A stretch of DNA of 64,000 nt from Bellilinea sp034411135 (GTDB lineage: Bacteria > Chloroflexota > Anaerolineae > Anaerolineales > Anaerolineaceae): assembly GCA_034411135.1 (NCBI GenBank), contig DAOUMN010000056.1, positions 1 through 64,000 of the forward strand. The letters run 5' to 3'. The translations under genes were made by a program, and so were the position numbers. Below the pieces are notes generated by a model. It saw only the letters and a list, made by a program, of their open reading frames with translations, made no database searches and was not told where the DNA came from. Every line of letters begins with the position of its first letter. The first letter of the stretch is position 1. Shown piece after piece: positions 1-8,428 of the stretch.

Positions 1-172
1 ACGCGCTCAATCAACTATCGCTGATCCTCAGTCCGAATGCCGGAAAATCCACCAACCGCCAGCGCCGTTTGAACCCCAAAACGCCGCAAAAGCCGAAAAG
101 CAGCCGGGCAAGTCATCCCGAATAGATGACTTCTCAGCGGGTGTGTTTTTATAATATCATTGCTGAAACTCT
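1..172. other. No recognisable gene
   Basis: Short open frames exist on both strands here, but none has a convincing start signal or recognisable protein sequence. I cannot tell whether the stretch holds the downstream end of a neighbouring gene outside the window. Confidence 0.4.
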
Positions 173-173
173 T

Positions 174-207
174 AAAAAAATTGAGGCTGGTGATTTTCAC
201 CAGCCTC
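174..207 (-). terminator. Rho-independent terminator of the BMP lipoprotein gene
   Basis: A perfect 10-bp stem (GAGGCTGGTG at 183-192 with CACCAGCCTC at 198-207, 5-base loop) is followed on the minus strand by a run of seven T (complement of the A run at 174-180). It lies 24 bases past the stop of the gene at 231-1268, so that gene is not followed by ABC-transporter genes in the same transcript. Confidence 0.85.
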
Positions 208-230
208 TTTGTTTCGATCGGTTTCAGGAT

Positions 231-1268
231 TTAGGGCGCGGTCTTGATTTTACCGGCGATGATGTCGGCTTTGAGGGTTGCCAGCTCGGCTTTTACCTCA
301 TCAGTAACGCGGTTAGGCAGGAATTCGGGGATGCCAACGCCATCGTTCTCCAGTGTACCGACATACAAGCCGCCCTTGAAGGTGCCATCGGCAACCTGCT
401 TGGCGGCGGTAAACACAGCGTTGTCCATCTTCTTCAACACGGAGGTGAAGATGACGTCGGTGTATTGCGACGCGCTGATCGTCCAATCGTAATCAACGCC
501 AATGATCCAGGCGTTGCCGCGTTCCTGAACGGCGGCAGCGGTGCCAAGACCCACCGGACCAGCCACGGGCATAATGATGTCGGCGCCTTCATCCATCAGG
601 GTCTGACCCAGCGCGCGGCCATCGTCCGTGCTCTCGAAGTTGCCGGTGAACAGACCGGTTTGGGTGGTCTCGTTCCAACCCAGGACTTGCACATTAGTGC
701 CGTGTTTTTCGTTGTAGTATTTAACACCCAGGGCGAAGCCGTCCATGAAGACGGTGACAGGCGGGATCTGGATGCCACCAAAGGTGCCCACTTTACCGGT
801 CTTGGTCGCACTAGCGGCGGCGTAGCCAGCCAGGAAAGCAGCCTGATCGGTGGCGAAGACCAGGCCCTCTACATTATCGAATGGCGGATCGTAGGCGAAG
901 TCCACGATGGCGAATTTCTGGTCAGGGTTGGCTTTGGCGGCGGCGGCAGTGGCGTCACCCAGGAGGAAACCGACGGTCACGATCAGGTCGCAGCCATCCT
1001 CAATGAAGGCGTTGATGTTTTTCTCGTAGTCGGTTTGCTGTTGGGATTCCAGATATTTTCCTTCCGCGCCGAGCTGGGATTGCGCCATGACGACGCCATT
1101 CCAGGCAGTGGCATTGAAGGATTTGTCGTCAATACCGCCGGTGTCGGTCACCTGGCAGACTTTGAGAGCGGGCTTGGGCGGCTCGGTGGCTGGTGTTTGC
1201 TGGCAGGCTGCAAGTGCCATGCTGGCAATTACCAAAATTGCTACAACAAGGTATAGCTTCTTAAACAT
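231..1268 (-). CDS. BMP-family ABC transporter substrate-binding lipoprotein
   Basis: The 345-residue product is a predicted extracytoplasmic lipoprotein of the Bmp/PnrA/Med family, whose members bind nucleosides or related ligands for ABC importers. It has a signal peptide with lipobox L-A-A-C at residues 19-22, a short Pro-rich linker, and a family-typical start of the mature domain (VCQVTDTGGIDDKSFN, about residue 37). Length fits the family. The ATG is preceded by a strong GGAGG site, and a promoter lies at 1361-1389. No permease or ATPase genes are next to it and a terminator follows directly, so its transporter partners must be elsewhere or it works as a sensor. Family assignment is firm; the ligand is unknown. 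Confidence 0.9.
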   Translation of the reverse strand: MFKKLYLVVAILVIASMALAACQQTPATEPPKPALKVCQVTDTGGIDDKSFNATAWNGVVMAQSQLGAEGKYLESQQQTDYEKNINAFIEDGCDLIVTVGFLLGDATAAAAKANPDQKFAIVDFAYDPPFDNVEGLVFATDQAAFLAGYAAASATKTGKVGTFGGIQIPPVTVFMDGFALGVKYYNEKHGTNVQVLGWNETTQTGLFTGNFESTDDGRALGQTLMDEGADIIMPVAGPVGLGTAAAVQERGNAWIIGVDYDWTISASQYTDVIFTSVLKKMDNAVFTAAKQVADGTFKGGLYVGTLENDGVGIPEFLPNRVTDEVKAELATLKADIIAGKIKTAP

Positions 1269-1360
1269 GCGTTTTTCTCCTCCATAGAGTCAGAAAATGG
1301 AATGTGGAAACACGACGGCTGCCTTGGGGGTCAGGCTAAGTACCCCCGCAACTTGCTTCA

Positions 1361-1389
1361 AGTATACAACGCTTTGCCTGCCCTGACAA
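1361..1389 (-). promoter_or_regulatory. Sigma70-type promoter for the BMP lipoprotein gene
   Basis: On the minus strand TTGTCA (complement of 1384-1389) and TATACT (complement of 1361-1366) are 17 bases apart. The leader of about 85 bases contains a possible small hairpin (GGGGGT/ACCCCC at 1326-1331 and 1342-1347) before the GGAGG ribosome site. Confidence 0.75.
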
Positions 1390-1402
1390 GCGAGTGAGGC
1401 GG

Positions 1403-2671
1403 TTATTTGGAAGCGGATTGCTGACTTTTGGCTTCCCCGCGGCGGACACCTAGCATCATGCTGAATGCCAGCAACATGAATAGCGGGCCGACCAGCATGA
1501 CCAGGGCGTAATTGGAGCCGCTGAGATTGATGATGATGCCGTTCAAGTTGGGTCCCAAAATGGCTGCCATAGTCGAGAACAGGTAGTATAAACCCGTGAA
1601 GGTACCAATGTGCAGGTCATCGGTCATATCAACCACCATTGGCAATGAATTGATATTGATCAATGCCCAGGAAACACCCGCCAGCATCAAAATAGTCCCC
1701 ACAACCGGCACGTTGCCAAGCACCGGAAGCCGGGTTAATTGGATGGTGAGCGTATTGGCTGGGATGATGAACATTGCCAGCATGCAAGAACCGAGCAGAA
1801 CGATGCCGGTCATGATGGTTTTGCGGCGGCCGATGCGCCCACCAATCAAACCTGCTGGCAACGCCATCAACACAAAAAAGAGCGATAATTGCCCCAGCAG
1901 GCGGGCGCCGTCCGATTCGGACAGACCAAGGTGGTTGACCGAATACAGGGTGAAGAATGCCTCAATGGCATTGTAGGCGACAAACCAAAAGAAAATCGCC
2001 AGCAAAATGCGCAGGGGTGATTTTTCTTTGTCGGCAACGATTTTTTTGAAGCTCAGCCACAAATTGGGGCGAGTTTGATCGGTTACCTCGTACTCCTTGG
2101 GCTCGCGGATGAAGATAAAAACCATCAAGGAAGCCAGGATGACCAGGGCAGAGCCCAGCCAGAAGGGGTAGGCGGGATTCAGATCGTACAGGTCAGCGCC
2201 GAAGAGAAAAGCGATGATAGCACCGACGCCGCCCATGAAGTTGATGATCCCGTTTGCCTGTGAACGGTATCGTGAAGGGGTAATGTCCGGCATGAGTGCC
2301 ACGACCGGTGTACGCCACAGTGCCATGCTGAGCAACAACGTGCTGGTGCAGGCAACAAACAATGGTAGAACGGTTTGCATGGGAATCAACCCGAAAGCCG
2401 CCGCACCAATTGGCGCACCAACGAGAATGAACGGCATACGCCTGCCAATGGGCGTGCGCAGGCGGTCGGACCACGCGCCGATTGGCGGCTGGATGAGCAG
2501 CGCGGCAATGTTGTCCAGGGTCATGAAAAAGCCGATCAACGCTGGTGCCAGTTCGAAGCGGTTGGCAAGGAAGATGGGGACGTAAGCGTTGTACACGCTC
2601 CAAATAACACTGACGCCAAAAAAACCGAAACCGAGCAGGAAAGTCTTTCCGAAGTTGAATCGTTGGGTCAT
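1403..2671 (-). CDS. MFS transporter, SLC45/GPH-like
   Basis: The 422-residue polytopic membrane protein has about twelve hydrophobic segments. The loop between helices 2 and 3 reads GAWSDRLRTPIGRRMPFI, the D-R-x-x-x-x-x-G-R-R-P-type signature of the sugar-cation symporter/SLC45 branch of the major facilitator superfamily. It probably moves a sugar or related solute, but substrate cannot be read from sequence. It starts 35 bases after trmD ends on the same strand, with an AAAGGTG ribosome site, so it is likely cotranscribed with trmD. Confidence 0.85.
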   Translation of the reverse strand: MTQRFNFGKTFLLGFGFFGVSVIWSVYNAYVPIFLANRFELAPALIGFFMTLDNIAALLIQPPIGAWSDRLRTPIGRRMPFILVGAPIGAAAFGLIPMQTVLPLFVACTSTLLLSMALWRTPVVALMPDITPSRYRSQANGIINFMGGVGAIIAFLFGADLYDLNPAYPFWLGSALVILASLMVFIFIREPKEYEVTDQTRPNLWLSFKKIVADKEKSPLRILLAIFFWFVAYNAIEAFFTLYSVNHLGLSESDGARLLGQLSLFFVLMALPAGLIGGRIGRRKTIMTGIVLLGSCMLAMFIIPANTLTIQLTRLPVLGNVPVVGTILMLAGVSWALININSLPMVVDMTDDLHIGTFTGLYYLFSTMAAILGPNLNGIIINLSGSNYALVMLVGPLFMLLAFSMMLGVRRGEAKSQQSASK

Positions 2672-2706
2672 GAGAACACCTTTCTGGACGGAATGGATAG
2701 ACGGGG

Positions 2707-3462
2707 TTAACCCGATGCGGGTGAATCGTCGGAAAGATCCGGGGACAGGGACGCCAGAAATTGGCGATCACGCTCGCTGAGTGGATATTTTTCCAGCAAA
2801 TCCGGTCGCCGCAGCCAGGTGCGCTTGAGCGCTTGCTCGCGCCGCCAGCGAGCGATCTGTGCATGATTGCCGGACAGGAGCACCTCTGGTACACTCCAGT
2901 TGCGAAAAACGGCCGGACGGGTGTAATGCGGGTACTCCAACAACCCACTGGCGAAGGAATCGTCCTGGGCGCCGTCCGGATCGCCTAATGCACCCGGAAT
3001 CAGGCGGGTGATCGAGTCGATCAAGATCAGCGCAGGGATTTCGCCGCCGGTGAGGACATAGTCGCCAATCGAAATTTCATCGGTGACCAGGTGTTCACGC
3101 ACACGTTCATCCACACCTTCGTACCGTCCGCACAGCAGTCCAATCTGCGGGTACTGCGCCAGTTCGGCGGCAACCTGCTGGGTGTAGGTTCTCCCCTGTG
3201 GAGTCAGCAGGATCAGCGGGCAGGACGGCGGGCTGCCGAGTACACTCTCAACAGCGGTAAAAATCGGTTCGGGTTTCATCACCATTCCGCCGCCGCCACC
3301 AAATGGGGCGTCATCGGTGATATGGTGCTTATCGCTGGTGTACGCGCGAATGTCATGCAGCACCACCTCCAGTAGACCGCTCTGAATAGCGCGTTGGAGG
3401 ATGCTGATTTCGAGGTAAGGTTGCAGAACAGCGGGAAACAGGCTGAAAACATCAAAACGCAT
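2707..3462 (-). CDS. trmD: tRNA (guanine-N1-)-methyltransferase TrmD
   Basis: This 251-residue enzyme transfers a methyl group from S-adenosylmethionine to N1 of G37 in tRNAs, which prevents +1 frameshifting. The SPOUT trefoil-knot signature is intact: GRYEGVDER at 112-120 and DEISIGDYVLTGGE at 128-141, followed by the D-D-S-F segment near 166. Length is normal. It is usually found with rplS and rimM; here neither is adjacent, and an MFS gene follows instead. There is no ribosome-binding site in front of the ATG; a promoter whose -10 box sits 6 bases upstream suggests a leaderless message. Confidence 0.96.
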   Translation of the reverse strand: MRFDVFSLFPAVLQPYLEISILQRAIQSGLLEVVLHDIRAYTSDKHHITDDAPFGGGGGMVMKPEPIFTAVESVLGSPPSCPLILLTPQGRTYTQQVAAELAQYPQIGLLCGRYEGVDERVREHLVTDEISIGDYVLTGGEIPALILIDSITRLIPGALGDPDGAQDDSFASGLLEYPHYTRPAVFRNWSVPEVLLSGNHAQIARWRREQALKRTWLRRPDLLEKYPLSERDRQFLASLSPDLSDDSPASG

Positions 3463-3468
3463 GAGTTG

Positions 3469-3497
3469 ATTTTAGCCTGCCCTCGATTACCTGACAA
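3469..3497 (-). promoter_or_regulatory. Promoter of trmD, probable leaderless start
   Basis: On the minus strand TTGTCA (complement of 3492-3497), a 17-base spacer and TAAAAT (complement of 3469-3474) are followed by only six bases and then the trmD ATG. Transcription would be expected to begin at or next to the A of the start codon. Confidence 0.7.
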
Positions 3498-3544
3498 GCG
3501 AAATTACCCAGGTTAACCCAGCCTTAAAGTTTGAACAGCAGCGC

Positions 3545-3574
3545 TTGACGGTTTTTTAAGCCTGGTGGTAAGAT
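3545..3574 (+). promoter_or_regulatory. Promoter of the TPR gene pair
   Basis: TTGACG at 3545-3550 and TAAGAT at 3569-3574 are separated by 18 bases. The expected start is near 3581, leaving a leader of about 30 bases with a GAGGT ribosome site at 3593-3597. Confidence 0.65.
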
Positions 3575-3609
3575 CAGACTATATGTACTTACGAGGTAGC
3601 AAGTTACGC

Positions 3610-4833
3610 ATGAATCGCCGCCGACGGACGTCCAATCCGTTGACGATCCTCCTTTTATTGTTGATGATTGGCGGTGGTCTTTACATCAATCAGGTGGTGG
3701 TGCCGCAAACACCGCCATTATTTGTGCCAACCACCACGCCGACCCGGGCGCCGGAGTCCTATCTGGCAGAGGCGGAGCAATTTGTCCGAGAAGGCAAGTT
3801 TAAACAGGCGATCCAGGTCTATCAAACGGCGCTGCTGGTCAACCCGGATAACCCATTGATCTACCTGGCGATTGCCCGCCTGCAGGTATACACCAACCAA
3901 TATCAAGACGCGATCAATAATGCGGGGAATGCGTTGATCATTAACCCGAATAACGCGGCTGCCATGGCGCTGCGCGGTTACGCGCAAGGCTTGAACGGCA
4001 ATTACCTGGATGCCGAAGCCTCGCTCAACCAGGCGATTGAAATGGACCCGAACAACGCGGTGCCCTACGCCTACCTGGCGGAGGTGCTGGCGTTGAAATC
4101 ACAATCGGCAGTGCTTGATCCGGATGCGCTTAACCGGGCTATCGATCTGTCGCGCAAGGCGCAATCGTTCAATCCAAATGCGTTGGAGACGCACCGCGCA
4201 CGTGGGTTGGTGCTGGAATTCACCACCAATTACGCGGAAGCTGTTGCAGAGTTCGAGGCTGCTATTGCGATCAACCCCTATATCGCTGATTTATACATTT
4301 ACCTTGGGCGCAATTACCGCGCGCTGGGTGATTATCCCAAAGCCACCCGCGCCTTCACTAGTGCAAACACGCTTAACCCAACCGATGCCCTGCCGTTGAC
4401 TTACCTCTCACGGACGGCATTCACCCAGGGTGAGTTTGCCAGCGCTATCCAATATGCCGAAAAAGCCATTGCTAACAAACCCACCGATCCATACCTGTAT
4501 GGAAACCTGGGGGTGATGCATTACCGCCGTGGCGATTACCCACGTGCGGTGCAGGCTTTACGCATAGCTGTGCAGGGTGGTACAGCCGAGAGCGGCGAGG
4601 TGGTTGAAGGGCTGCCGCTTTCCTACTGGCCTGTTTCCGAGTATTATTACATGTTTGGTCTGGCATTGGCGCGACAGGGTCAATGCGGCGAAGCGCTGCC
4701 AATTGCCCGTGCTGTGATGGACTCGGTGGCAATCGAGGAAATTTCGGTTGCCAATGCGCAGGAGATCATCAACATTTGCCAGCAAGTTGCCGAAGGGACG
4801 CTGCCCACTCCGACCCCTTCACCCACCCCGTAA
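3610..4833 (+). CDS. Membrane-anchored TPR-repeat protein
   Basis: The product (407 residues from the ATG at 3610) has an Arg-rich N terminus, one transmembrane helix at about residues 10-27, a Thr/Pro-rich linker and then successive tetratricopeptide repeats up to a Thr-Pro tail. Repeat signatures such as A-I-x-x-x-x-x-A-L-x-x-N-P-x-N recur about every 34 residues. TPR arrays are protein-protein interaction scaffolds; no catalytic domain is present. A GTG at 3565 would give a longer protein, but the GAGGT site at 3593-3597 and the basic-then-hydrophobic N terminus favour 3610. A related gene follows after 12 bases. Function beyond scaffolding is unknown. Confidence 0.85.
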   Translation: MNRRRRTSNPLTILLLLLMIGGGLYINQVVVPQTPPLFVPTTTPTRAPESYLAEAEQFVREGKFKQAIQVYQTALLVNPDNPLIYLAIARLQVYTNQYQDAINNAGNALIINPNNAAAMALRGYAQGLNGNYLDAEASLNQAIEMDPNNAVPYAYLAEVLALKSQSAVLDPDALNRAIDLSRKAQSFNPNALETHRARGLVLEFTTNYAEAVAEFEAAIAINPYIADLYIYLGRNYRALGDYPKATRAFTSANTLNPTDALPLTYLSRTAFTQGEFASAIQYAEKAIANKPTDPYLYGNLGVMHYRRGDYPRAVQALRIAVQGGTAESGEVVEGLPLSYWPVSEYYYMFGLALARQGQCGEALPIARAVMDSVAIEEISVANAQEIINICQQVAEGTLPTPTPSPTP

Positions 4834-4845
4834 TCGATTGCCGCC

Positions 4846-6222
4846 ATGATCGATCTCAATCATAACCGGCCTTTGTTCAGGAACAAGAACCATCGTTCGA
4901 ATCCGTACCGGATTGTGGTCATCCTGGCACTGCTCATGGCGGGTTTGTATTTGCTGCGCGGGTATCAGTCGGGGCAGGTAGAGGCGTTGTTCCTGCCCAC
5001 GCCAGCCCCAACCCGCATTGCCCGTTCCTATGCGCTGGAAGGTGAAACCCAGTTCGTCGCCGGTAATCTGCCGGGAGCGATAGCCGCCTACCAGCGGGCA
5101 ATGGAACTCGACCCGGGTGATGCCCGTCTGATTGCCGAGCTTGCGCGCATTCAAACTTATTTTTCCAGCCTGTCCACCACCGATGCGGAACGAGTGGCAC
5201 GCTTGCAATCTGCACGGGAGAATATCGATAAAGCCACCGAACTGGCGCCGGAGGATTCCTTTGTCCTGGCAATTCGCGCCTTTGTGTATGACTGGAATTC
5301 AGTTTACGGTGGTGAAGATGCCCAAACGATGTTGAGCGAAGCCGAGCAGGCGGTGGTGCGCGCCATCCAGTTCGACAGCAACAACGCGTTGGCATTTGCT
5401 TATTACGCTGAAATCCTGATTGACCAGCAAAAGTACGTTCAGGCAGACGAAAGTATGCGCCAGGCGCTGGAGCGTGACCCGTCATTGATGGACGTACACC
5501 GGGTGAGCGGCTATGTGCAGGAATCGCTGGGGGATTATGAGAGTGCCATTCAGGAATACCTGAAAGCCGCGCAGATCACGCCCAACTTTACCCCTTTGTA
5601 TATTCGCATTGGGGCGAATTACCGCACCCTGGGGCTGAAACGATCGGAAGTGGTCGGTAGCGATCATCCTGAGGTGCGCGCGCTGTACGAAGAAGCGCTG
5701 GTATATTACGCCAAAGCCGTGGCGATTAACAAGCAAATCGGTGTCAAGGACCCAATTCCTTATCTTGCTATTGCGCGCACTTACACGCAAATGGGGGAAT
5801 TTTTTGCCGCATCTTTAAACGTGCGCACGGCTTTAGCCATGCTGCCGGACAACCCGGATATCTACGGGCAGCTTGGACTGGTATATTTCCGCGCACGGAA
5901 TTACGAAAGTGCCATCCCGGCTTTGCAATGCGCGGTCCAAGGCTGCGACGCGGCTATTTCCTGTGAAGTGCGTCAGTGTAATCCGGATATGGATCCACCG
6001 ATCGAAATTCAGGGATTGGAATTGACCGGCGCCTCGTTGATTTATTATTACACCTACGGATCGGTGCTGGCAGGTATGCATCGTCCGGGATTAAAATACT
6101 GCGAAGACGCGGTTCGGGTGCTTGCCGAGGTTCGGCAGCGCTACGGGGGAGACGCGACGATTAGTGCAATCATTGGTCCAAGCGAACAGATCTGTGCCTC
6201 GTACGGCATCCGCGCGCCGTAA
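4846..6222 (+). CDS. Membrane-anchored TPR-repeat protein (paralogue)
   Basis: This 458-residue protein has the same architecture as the gene just upstream: basic N terminus, one membrane helix at about residues 22-38, a Thr-Pro linker, then TPR units. The two probably arose by tandem duplication and are cotranscribed (12-base gap). Towards the C terminus it carries four cysteines in a short stretch (L-Q-C-A-V-Q-G-C ... S-C-E-V-R-Q-C) that could form disulfides outside the cell. It ends about 50 bases before the heat-shock promoter of groES. Function unknown. Confidence 0.85.
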   Translation: MIDLNHNRPLFRNKNHRSNPYRIVVILALLMAGLYLLRGYQSGQVEALFLPTPAPTRIARSYALEGETQFVAGNLPGAIAAYQRAMELDPGDARLIAELARIQTYFSSLSTTDAERVARLQSARENIDKATELAPEDSFVLAIRAFVYDWNSVYGGEDAQTMLSEAEQAVVRAIQFDSNNALAFAYYAEILIDQQKYVQADESMRQALERDPSLMDVHRVSGYVQESLGDYESAIQEYLKAAQITPNFTPLYIRIGANYRTLGLKRSEVVGSDHPEVRALYEEALVYYAKAVAINKQIGVKDPIPYLAIARTYTQMGEFFAASLNVRTALAMLPDNPDIYGQLGLVYFRARNYESAIPALQCAVQGCDAAISCEVRQCNPDMDPPIEIQGLELTGASLIYYYTYGSVLAGMHRPGLKYCEDAVRVLAEVRQRYGGDATISAIIGPSEQICASYGIRAP

Positions 6223-6269
6223 GCGTGTAGGTCGCGCATCAGAGTTTTATAAGAACCTCCGAAAACCTC

Positions 6270-6298
6270 TTGACTTTCCCACTAAAGGCGGGTATGAT
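6270..6298 (+). promoter_or_regulatory. Promoter of groES-groEL
   Basis: TTGACT at 6270-6275 and TATGAT at 6293-6298 with an optimal 17-base spacer. The transcript would begin near 6305, immediately in front of the CIRCE operator. Confidence 0.88.
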
Positions 6299-6308
6299 AC
6301 GCACTGGT

Positions 6309-6335
6309 TTAGCACTCCGGCGGATTGAGTGCTAA
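6309..6335 (+). promoter_or_regulatory. CIRCE operator (HrcA-binding site)
   Basis: The inverted repeat TTAGCACTC - 9 bases - GAGTGCTAA matches the CIRCE consensus exactly. It overlaps the expected transcription start of groES, so repression by HrcA and heat-shock induction of the chaperonin operon is expected. hrcA itself is not in the window. Confidence 0.96.
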
Positions 6336-6377
6336 AAACCGGGAGAACTAACCTAATTCCAGTCGTGGGAGGTTTCA

Positions 6378-6677
6378 ATGAGCATCCAATTAAAACCCTT
6401 AGGCAGCCGTGTGGTGGTTGAACCGCTTGAGCAGGAAGAAGTGACTGCCGGTGGTATCGTCCTGCCCGAAACGGCAAAGGAAAAACCCCAGAAAGGAATT
6501 GTCCTTTCAGTTGGTCCGGGTGACCGGGACGAAGACGGTGACCGCATCCCGATGGATGTCAAGGAAGGCGATACGGTTTTGTTTGCCAAGTACGCTGGCA
6601 CCGAAATCAAGATCGATGGCAAGAAACTGTTGATCTTGCGCGAGAGTGATCTGCTCGCAATTGTGGAAAGCAAGTAA
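6378..6677 (+). CDS. groES: Co-chaperonin GroES
   Basis: The 99-residue protein is the heptameric lid of the GroEL folding chamber. It has the standard N-terminal P-L-G-x-R-V-V-V start, the mobile loop (T-A-G-G-I-V-L-P at 23-30) that docks on GroEL, and the C-terminal Y-A-G-T-E-I segment. A GGGAGG ribosome site precedes the ATG. It is the first gene of the CIRCE-controlled operon and groEL follows after 33 bases. Confidence 0.98.
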   Translation: MSIQLKPLGSRVVVEPLEQEEVTAGGIVLPETAKEKPQKGIVLSVGPGDRDEDGDRIPMDVKEGDTVLFAKYAGTEIKIDGKKLLILRESDLLAIVESK

Positions 6678-6710
6678 TTTTCAAACTTATTATCACGAAG
6701 GAGAACACCT

Positions 6711-8342
6711 ATGGCAGCCAAGCAACTGGTATTTTCGGAAGAGGCTCGCCGTCGTCTTAAGAACGGCATTGATGTTGTCGCCACCGCTGTAGCGACTACC
6801 CTGGGTCCCAAAGGACGCAACGTGGCTCTGGACCGTAAATTTGGATCCCCGACCATCACTCACGATGGCGTTACCGTTGCCAAAGAAATTGAACTGGAAG
6901 ACCCATTCGAAAATATGGGCGCCCAGCTGCTCAAAGAAGCAGCCACCAAAACCAATGACATTGCTGGCGATGGCACCACCACTTCGACCGTCCTGGCGCA
7001 TGCCATTGTGACCGAAGGTTTGAAAACCCTTGCCGCTGGCGCAAATCCGATGCTGCTCAAACGTGGCATCGAAGCCGCCGCCAAGTTGGTCTCGGAAGAG
7101 ATCCGCAAACAGGCAATCGATATCACCACCAAAGAAGATATTGGCAATGTTGCCACTATTTCCGCTCAGGACCGCACCATTGGCGAGTTGATCGCTGAAG
7201 TGATGGACAAAGTCGGTAAAGACGGTGTTATCACTGTTGAAGAGTCCAAAGGTCTGGAATTCGAAACCGAATATGTCGAAGGTATGCAGTTCGACCGCGG
7301 GTATATCTCACCCTACTTCATCACCGATCCCGAACACATGGAAGCGGTGATTCAGGATCCCTATATCCTGATCTATGACAAGAAAATCTCCGCTGCCCAG
7401 GATATTGTCCCGGTGCTGGAAAAACTGGTGCAGGTTGGCAAACGTGACCTGGTCATCATCGCCGAGGATGTCGATGGTGAAGCCCTGGCTACCCTGGTAT
7501 TGAACAAACTGCGCGGCATGTTGAATGTTTTGGCTGTCAAAGCCCCTGGTTTTGGTGACCGCCGCAAAGCCATGCTTCAGGACATTGCCACCTTGACCGG
7601 CGCCAGCGTGATCTCGGAAGAAACCGGACGCAAGCTGGAAACCACCACCATTGCTGATCTGGGTCGCGCCGAGAAAGTGGTTGCCGACAAAGACAACACC
7701 ACTGTTGTTGGCGGCAAAGGCAACGAAGCTGAAATCCGCGGACGCATCGAGCAAATCCGCGTTGAAATCGAAAAAACCACCAGCGACTACGATCGCGAAA
7801 AATTGCAAGAACGGCTTGCTAAATTGTCCGGTGGTGTTGCTATCATCCGGGTTGGCGCAGCCACCGAGACAGAACTCAAGGAAAAGAAACACCGCGTTGA
7901 AGATGCCCTGTCCGCCACCCGTGCCGCGGTGGAAGAAGGGATTGTCCCCGGTGGTGGTGTCGCCCTCGTCAATGCCGTGGCTGCTCTCGATAGTCTGAAG
8001 ATGGACCTGGAAGACGAGCAAATTGGCGTCAATATCGTGCGCAAATCATTGGAAGTGCCAATGCGCAAGATCGTCGAAAACGCCGGCAAGGAAGGCTCGG
8101 TTGTGATCGAGAACGTCCGCCAGGCGCAAGCCCGCGAAAAAGATCAAAAGATCGGTTACGATGTGCTCCGTGACGAATACATCAACATGGTCAAGGGTGG
8201 TGTGATTGACCCCGCCAAAGTGACCCGTGGCGCGCTGGAGAACGCGGCTTCGATCGCAGCGATGATCCTGACCACCGAAGCCCTGATCACCGAAGTTCCC
8301 GAAAAGGAAAAACCGGCTGCTCCGCCGATGCCGGAATACTAA
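6711..8342 (+). CDS. groEL: Chaperonin GroEL
   Basis: The 543-residue subunit forms the double-ring ATP-driven folding chamber. The ATP site is intact: LGPKGRNV at 31-38 and GDGTTTSTVLA from residue 86, including the catalytic Asp equivalent to E. coli D87; the GIVPGGGVAL motif of the equatorial domain is also present. The C terminus ends in a Pro/Glu-rich tail (EKEKPAAPPMPEY) and lacks the Gly-Gly-Met repeats usual in bacterial GroEL. It has a GAAGGAG ribosome site and is followed by a strong terminator. Confidence 0.98.
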   Translation: MAAKQLVFSEEARRRLKNGIDVVATAVATTLGPKGRNVALDRKFGSPTITHDGVTVAKEIELEDPFENMGAQLLKEAATKTNDIAGDGTTTSTVLAHAIVTEGLKTLAAGANPMLLKRGIEAAAKLVSEEIRKQAIDITTKEDIGNVATISAQDRTIGELIAEVMDKVGKDGVITVEESKGLEFETEYVEGMQFDRGYISPYFITDPEHMEAVIQDPYILIYDKKISAAQDIVPVLEKLVQVGKRDLVIIAEDVDGEALATLVLNKLRGMLNVLAVKAPGFGDRRKAMLQDIATLTGASVISEETGRKLETTTIADLGRAEKVVADKDNTTVVGGKGNEAEIRGRIEQIRVEIEKTTSDYDREKLQERLAKLSGGVAIIRVGAATETELKEKKHRVEDALSATRAAVEEGIVPGGGVALVNAVAALDSLKMDLEDEQIGVNIVRKSLEVPMRKIVENAGKEGSVVIENVRQAQAREKDQKIGYDVLRDEYINMVKGGVIDPAKVTRGALENAASIAAMILTTEALITEVPEKEKPAAPPMPEY

Positions 8343-8367
8343 ATCGCCTCTTTTGAACATGTTTTCA

Positions 8368-8403
8368 CCTCCCAGCCGCTTACCCGGCTGGGAGGTTTGT
8401 TTT
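8368..8403 (+). terminator. Terminator of groES-groEL
   Basis: An 11-bp perfect stem (CCTCCCAGCCG at 8368-8378 with CGGCTGGGAGG at 8385-8395, 6-base loop) is followed by the T-rich run at 8396-8403. Confidence 0.9.
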
Positions 8404-8428
8404 CGATAAATCGATTATAATTTTTTAT

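Noticed and set aside
126..1256. Long plus-strand open frame opposite the BMP lipoprotein gene
   Set aside because: It is the antisense shadow of a recognisable lipoprotein gene, has no ribosome site and encodes a low-complexity Gly/His-rich sequence with no family features.
2193..2948. 251-codon minus-strand frame across the trmD-MFS junction
   Set aside because: It overlaps both real genes in another frame, is rich in His, Cys, Arg and Pro as shadow frames are, and has no start signal.
7308..8021. 237-codon frame opposite groEL
   Set aside because: It is antisense to a fully conserved gene; the Phe/Gly/His-rich sequence results from groEL codon usage.
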